From NCBI GenBank assembly GCA_002633005.1, contig NMRA01000545.1, forward strand, positions 1 to 34,973: DNA of 34,973 nt, written 5' to 3'. Below are positions 30,467 through 34,973 of this stretch, one piece after another. Made by a program: the position numbers and the translations under genes. Source of the stretch: Phoronis australis. Lineage: Eukaryota; Phoronida; Phoronidae. The stretch's first letter is position 1; each line of letters opens with the position of its first letter. The notes beneath the pieces are model-generated. The model was given only the letters and a program-made list of their open reading frames with translations, had not been told where the DNA came from and made no database searches.

Positions 30467-31609
30467 TCATTGGGGATATGCTGGTGCATTTATCCCCTCC
30501 CCAGACCATCCCCGTGACAGCAAAAGGCGCAGAGCTCCAGGGCTGACGTTGCCTGTAAGCATTTGATTAGACAGCACTCGGGCACGGCTCTTCTTGTGAC
30601 TCTTCGCAGCATGGCCATAAATAATACCGGCTTCGAGCAGTCGGCTGCCATCATTGAACTCCGCCAGTTGGGATGCAGTCTGCTCGAGGTTGCGTTTGCG
30701 GGCCAGCAGCTTAACGTCAGCCGAATATAAGTAGAGGGGTTGGTTGGTGGTGCATGAGCCAGCGAGGTAATCTGCACGCTCATTAATCAAGACACCGGCG
30801 TGGCCAGGTACGAAAGACCAGATCACTACATGATGAGGGTGGCGTGATCGGAAGACACCCCAGTTGGCTGGGAGGTTTCCAGATTGAACTTTCATCAACA
30901 CTGCCATGGAATCGGTGGCAAAGATAATGGTGTGATTCTCCAGGTCTAGGAGTGACAGCTTGGTTAGGGCACGTTGTATAGCCTCAAACTCCATCCGCGT
31001 ACTGCTTGTGTATACATGGTGGCAGCCACTACCTTCCGCAATGACATTGTTAGCACAGTGTATTTGATAACCCCATCCCGCACGATTAGTTTCACCATCG
31101 AAGGATCCATCAGTTGCTACAATGATGGCATTAATACCGCCAAGATTACGCCATTGCTGACGGCACAATGCTTGGGCTACTTCAGGAGGCCATTCCCGAG
31201 CTTCCCTGTTGAAAGCAATGATGACATTCGGTTCTTCACCAAGTTCTTGTACTGGCAGCCAAGCAGCATCTTGCGCGATCATGTGTTTGCCGATGAGACC
31301 CATGGTTGCGTTAACAGCAGCGACAATCCACGAGCACCTGCTAAGTCTTTGGTGGGAGGCATTGCGAAAAGGTCTAGGACGAAGTCCATAAGTTTCTGTT
31401 GTAGGGACGGGGTTCACGCACCTGTCAAGTGCAATCTTCACTTGACTGTGTAATGGATGGAAGGAGCTTTGAACAGCCTTGGCTACAGTAATACCTTGTA
31501 GAAGGGATTGTCTGTCTGCAATGCTGGGAATACCGACAAGGTAACGTAATGCTGTGACTGACATAGATCTCGTACATCCAGTGATGACGCGAAGACCAAT
31601 GCCTCTCAA
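30467..31609 (-). pseudogene. RNase H domain and C-terminus of the minus-strand retrotransposon
   Basis: A 380-codon open frame. Residues 1-60 continue the post-palm part of the reverse transcriptase (TGCTRSMSVTALRYLVGI). RNase H spans about 160-285: TDGS (Asp 167), MEFEA (Glu 207), TDSM (Asp 233), PGHAG (His 270) and ERAD (Asp 280). All expected catalytic positions are present. The enzyme would degrade the RNA strand of the RNA-DNA hybrid during element replication. About 100 residues follow, without a known domain, ending GINAPAYPQ and a stop 40 bases before the repeat tail. This is the best-preserved part of the element, but it is out of frame with the RT before it. Confidence 0.88.
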
Positions 31610-32850
31610 GTCTGTTGATTTGATTTTTACTGATGTTGATCATGGGGAGAGCGTAGTGGAAGACCGAAGTGACCAGGGCTTTATAAAGCATGACGAGGTG
31701 CCTTTCCTCCACCTTCCGACCAGCCGCAGCCCTAAGGGTATTGATTCCTCTGTTAGCACGGCTGATCATACTGTTAACTTGAGTTGTGAAGTTGAGCCTG
31801 CGGTCGAGTTCTACACCCAAGTGACGCATGTGGTCAGATGTTGCAATCAACTTTCCATCGTAGGTAGGGCAAGGGAAATCATCAACACTGAGGCGATTGT
31901 CCAGAGTACAGAAGAGCTTCACATTTGTCTCCATTGCAGCTCATTCCACTGGTAGCACAAAACTCGCAGATTTTCGTCAATGAAGACTGTGCGGAGAATC
32001 TCATGATGTGTTTGTCCTTGCGATGACAGCAGCATGTCGTCTGTAAAGGTGCGAAGTTGGCAGTCAGCGCGGTTCAGTCTGGCGAGTGGGAGAGTGTAGA
32101 TATTGAACAGCACTGGGGACAGAGGTGAACCTTGGGGTAAGCCTGTGTTGACAGGTAACCATTCTGAACGCCATTTGCGATGTTTTAGCATGCGTCGCCG
32201 GCTGGTGACGGCACTCATCACCCGTCTAATGCATCGTTCAGGAATACCGAGATGAAGCATGCCATCCGCAAGTTTTGGAAGTTAAACAGAATTGTACGCA
32301 TCTTCTAGATCAAGGCCAACGAGGAGAGTGTTTTCTTTGTTTTCAAAACCTTGCCATATCTCATCTGCAACAGAAGCTGCATTGGCCCATGAATCTCTAC
32401 CAGGTCGATAAGCACCCATTCCTGGGAGGAGCCAGGGTTCAATCAACTTGGTGATTCTTTGCGCCATGATCCTTTCAGGGATTTTTCCAATGACGTTCTG
32501 CATCACTATGATGCGATATCCCTTGAGTGCACGATGGTCTTTTCCAGGTTTTGGTACAGGAATTAAGAAGGCATCTCTCCAAATGTGAGGGATGATTCCA
32601 GTGGCCAAACTGATGTTGTAAGACTTCACAAGCTTGGCCAGCAGAAAGTCAGGCAAAGACTTGAGTGTCAGGACTCTCACGCCATCGGGGCCAGGGGCAC
32701 CTTCTTTGCAAGTTTTGATAGCATCCGCAACTTCTGCTGTAGAGAATTGACTGTCCTGTTCAGCTGTCTTGCAAAGTCCATCTAGTTGTTGGATGAGGAG
32801 GTTTCTTTCAGATTGATCACTGTGGTCACTTTGCTGGATGAAACGCAGGA
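31610..32850 (-). pseudogene. Reverse transcriptase domain of the minus-strand retrotransposon
   Basis: From 32785 downward the frame reads EGAPGPDGVRV, AFLIPVPKPGKD, GYRIIVMQNVIGKIPERI (usually YRPI), then LDLEDAYNSV (motif A), and an in-frame TAA at 32282-32284. The same frame then continues LPKLADGML, GLPQGSPLSPVLFNIYT and FTDDML, the catalytic box (usually Y/F-ADD). A frame change near 31935 leads to HLGVELDRRLNF, the usual thumb-side block. Catalytic aspartates are kept; the stop and frame changes prevent a full product. The TAA is one C-to-T change from CAA. Confidence 0.88.
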
Positions 32851-34116
32851 GAAAGCCTCACCCTGTTCCCTGTCATTTCTGAGAATGGTGTTGCTTGCAT
32901 TCAGTAGGATGGATCTGGGAGGAGCACGTCTCTTGTCCATGTTACGATGGAAGTGCCAGAAATCTGTAGCTGTCAAGTTGGATCGACTGCAAAGCTCATC
33001 CCATCGACGATTGGCAGCCTCGTATGCTGAGCGTTTGAACAAGGCAGTGGCCCTGTTTCTGGCTGTTCTGATGACCGTGAACTCTTCCGGTGTGCAGTTT
33101 TGGCGTGCACGATCAAAATCCCGCTCTTTGGAGCGCTTGTTGGCCCAGGCAGTGTCAACATCTTTATTCCACCAAGTAGGGGGGTTCTGCCTCCTGTGGT
33201 GGCATACGTGCTTATGTAAGCTTTTGGCGTGTCTGCACACTGATTTCCAGATTTTATTCCCTTCGGTATTATTGTAGGGCCGTTTATAAGTTGTTACTGG
33301 AGCCTTTAATTGGTGGTGTAGTTGAACTTCACACAAGTAGTGATCGCTTCCAGCTTGACAACTCCTACGCCACTCAGCACGGTCGCGAAGATTGTGGCTA
33401 CTCAGAGCAAGCTCAATGCACGAGTCCTTGTCACCCGGTCTCTCAGCCATCCTAGTGGGTTCACCAGAGTTGAGAATATGTAAATCTAGTTCTGGAAGGC
33501 ATTCGGCGAGACCTTTACCATTTGGGTTCACACCGTAGACATCCCTGCTGGATTGACGAGCATTAAAGTTACCAACAATGAGAATGTCGGGATAGATGTG
33601 AAGCAGATTGTGAAGAAAATTCCAATGGTCGCAACTAGGGGAGGAGTTTCCCCGTATATACAGATGGACTAGTGTGAATGGGTCGCGGAAACCAGGATCA
33701 GTGACACTTATAATCTGTAGTTGCCGGTTAGTGGTAGTGAAGCTGTGAGTATCCACAAGCTCTACCATGGTGTGGCTGTCTTTGTTGATTGCGTACGCCA
33801 GGCCATTGGTGATGCCCTCTCTAGGAAAAATGAAACCTTCAAGTTCAAAGTCTGTTAGGTCCTTGAGTTTGGTTACTTGGAACAGGAGAATGTCGTAGCC
33901 CGCACAGATTTTATCCAGTAATATGCTTGCTGCCACGTATGCCACGTATATTACACTAACCAATCCTGAGGCGGTTGAGTTGAAGTCTTTTGTACTTGAG
34001 TTGTCTGGCTCGTTTGCCAGCTCTTTTACCTCTGCGTTTCTTTCTAGGTCCGAGCTTTCTGGCACCACGGCGGATGTTCTGTCTGGCTGCACTTTCCCAG
34101 TCGCGCCGTCCAGCAT
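32850..34116 (-). pseudogene. APE-type endonuclease domain of the minus-strand retrotransposon, catalytic residues lost
   Basis: The 444-codon frame carries the endonuclease fold at about 65-265: DILLFQVTKLK (residues 75-85) where the family has Q-E-T-K, VGNFNARQSS where it has GDFNA, SCIELALSS, and GSDHYL near the end. Both the metal-binding glutamate (Val 81) and the aspartate (Asn 183) are replaced, while the final SDH is intact, so the nickase is almost certainly dead. A linker with WWNKDVDTAWANKRSKERDF, typical between endonuclease and RT, follows. Just upstream another frame holds a strongly basic run (GPRKKRRGKRAGKRARQLKY, near 34010-34065) of the sort found before the endonuclease in related elements. 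Confidence 0.85.
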
Positions 34117-34973
34117 CCGTATGGACGTTTACTTCTATAAGTCTTGAAGCAGGCAATGGAGTAACGATAAGCCTGTCAAGGTTGTAACAACCTCTAAGCC
34201 CCCTACGCCCAAAGGGGCAGGCTAACCGCGGCGGGTCAGTTCCCTACTGGCCTGGGGCTGCCAGGCTTAAGGCGGACGGCAACTGACCAATAAGGGTTAA
34301 AGAACCCCTCCCACCGTCATGCGTGGCCGCTGACGCCCACCCGACACCAATGAGGTGATGGCTTAGAATCGGTAAACTGCCACGCACCGGTATGTTCACT
34401 GACACAATTTGGCAGCCGGGAGTGACCTCCGCCGGTCCCCTGACTAAGAAGACAATCCGTCGTCTCCTGCCCTTCTGAACGTTGAGTGCGTAGGACAAGT
34501 AAGGTATCCAACAGACACTTTGTCCGCTCTGATGGGGAGGTCGGCTCCACCTGCAGCTCTCTGCAGTTCTTCTGACCGTTGAGTGCATCTGAAAGGCACC
34601 ACGTCCGCTCAGCCACAAAAAGCAAGTATTTTACAGGACAAGGTAGTAAGTCTTGAGCCCAAGCAATGAAGGGTGCTATTTGCCCATAGCTGGGAGTTAG
34701 GTTGGTGAACACCAGAGCATATCCATACACCGATGGGTCATGCACGTTGCACCTTTAAGAGCCTAACCTCTTCCGAGATCCCTTGCAAAATTTAGCCTGG
34801 GGCCGCAGGGTGCCCAGTTACCATGGTGTACCATGAGGAGGTACTGCAAGAGTCTTGATTAGAGGTAGTTAAAGGCCACCAAGGCGGGTCTTATATATGC
34901 CTTCCTAATTCGTCTCAGAGGACTAGGTGGTCGTAGAAGCTGAAAGCTAGAAAGTGCAAGCACTAACTACACT
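34117..34973 (-). other. Leader region of the minus-strand retrotransposon
   Basis: GC-richer than its surroundings. A 142-codon frame at 34317-34745 has no known domain, so an ORF1 fragment is possible but unproven. An imperfect direct repeat (TTCTGAMCGTTGAGTGCRT at 34473 and 34570, each followed by GTCCGCTC) suggests two promoter-like monomers about 97 bases apart. TATATAAG occurs on the minus strand near 34893. The 5' junction is outside the window. Confidence 0.5.

Larger units (their letters stand above)
30427..34973 (-). mobile_element. Non-LTR retrotransposon with RNase H, I-group-like, decayed
   Basis: In minus-strand order: leader (from the window end to about 34160), basic N-terminal tail, APE-type endonuclease, reverse transcriptase, RNase H, and a short repeated tail. 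Endonuclease plus RT plus RNase H is the layout of the I/Nimb/LOA/Outcast group. Three frame changes (near 32850, 31935 and 31605) and one in-frame TAA (32282-32284) break the main frame, and a further shift lies near 33955. The 3' end abuts the PLE. The 5' end is not visible here. The copy is inactive but older parts are readable. Confidence 0.88.

Noticed and set aside
30974-31453. Plus-strand 159-codon frame, and others at 32786-33277 and 31554-31955
   Set aside because: They are antisense to the RNase H, endonuclease and RT domains of the minus-strand retrotransposon.

Overview
This is a repeat-dense, gene-poor piece of an animal genome, most likely a marine invertebrate. The reasons are stacked eukaryotic mobile elements, target-site duplications with a poly(A) tail, Penelope-like elements and hAT- and mariner-type remnants, and no operons or bacterial signals. 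I cannot name the species. I see no host protein gene, tRNA or rRNA that I can defend. Most open frames come from retroelements or from a stop-free repeat.

Layout. Bases 1-3850 are old, mostly anonymous sequence with a heavily decayed non-LTR reverse transcriptase tail (1686-2260), a (GT)n tract and a small inverted repeat. Bases 3857-5348 are a DNA-transposon-like unit with matching terminal inverted repeats and a THAP-like remnant. It is followed by a probable hAT-type MITE (5410-5573) and a cluster of CCATGG-centred repeats (5661-6020). A fossil mariner-type transposase lies at 8188-8830 (minus strand). Two arms of one Penelope-like element (PLE) 3' end face away from each other around a 763-base assembly gap (9718-11240). 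They carry three copies of a hammerhead-ribozyme-like fold.

Bases 11959-19036 are a 7.1-kb array of a 10-bp unit (consensus GGCCTCCAGN) with several higher layers of duplication. Next comes a young non-LTR retrotransposon (19416-22905), nearly complete at the protein level, with a 15-bp target-site duplication, a poly(A) signal and an A tail.

From about 24285 to 30426 a minus-strand PLE is split by two large elements without recognisable coding sequence: a hAT-like one (24400-26917) and an AT-rich one (27356-30088) holding repeated GTACGTCCATCAC motifs. The PLE is cut at its 5' side by a second non-LTR retrotransposon (30427 to the window end, minus strand). That element has endonuclease, reverse transcriptase and RNase H domains, broken by frameshifts and a stop.

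The elements give a relative history: the PLE is older than the three elements that interrupt or abut it, the 19.4-kb retrotransposon looks recent, and the decamer array has expanded by repeated local duplication. The best leads are the hammerhead-like motifs in the PLE ends, the decamer array, and the motif-bearing AT-rich element.
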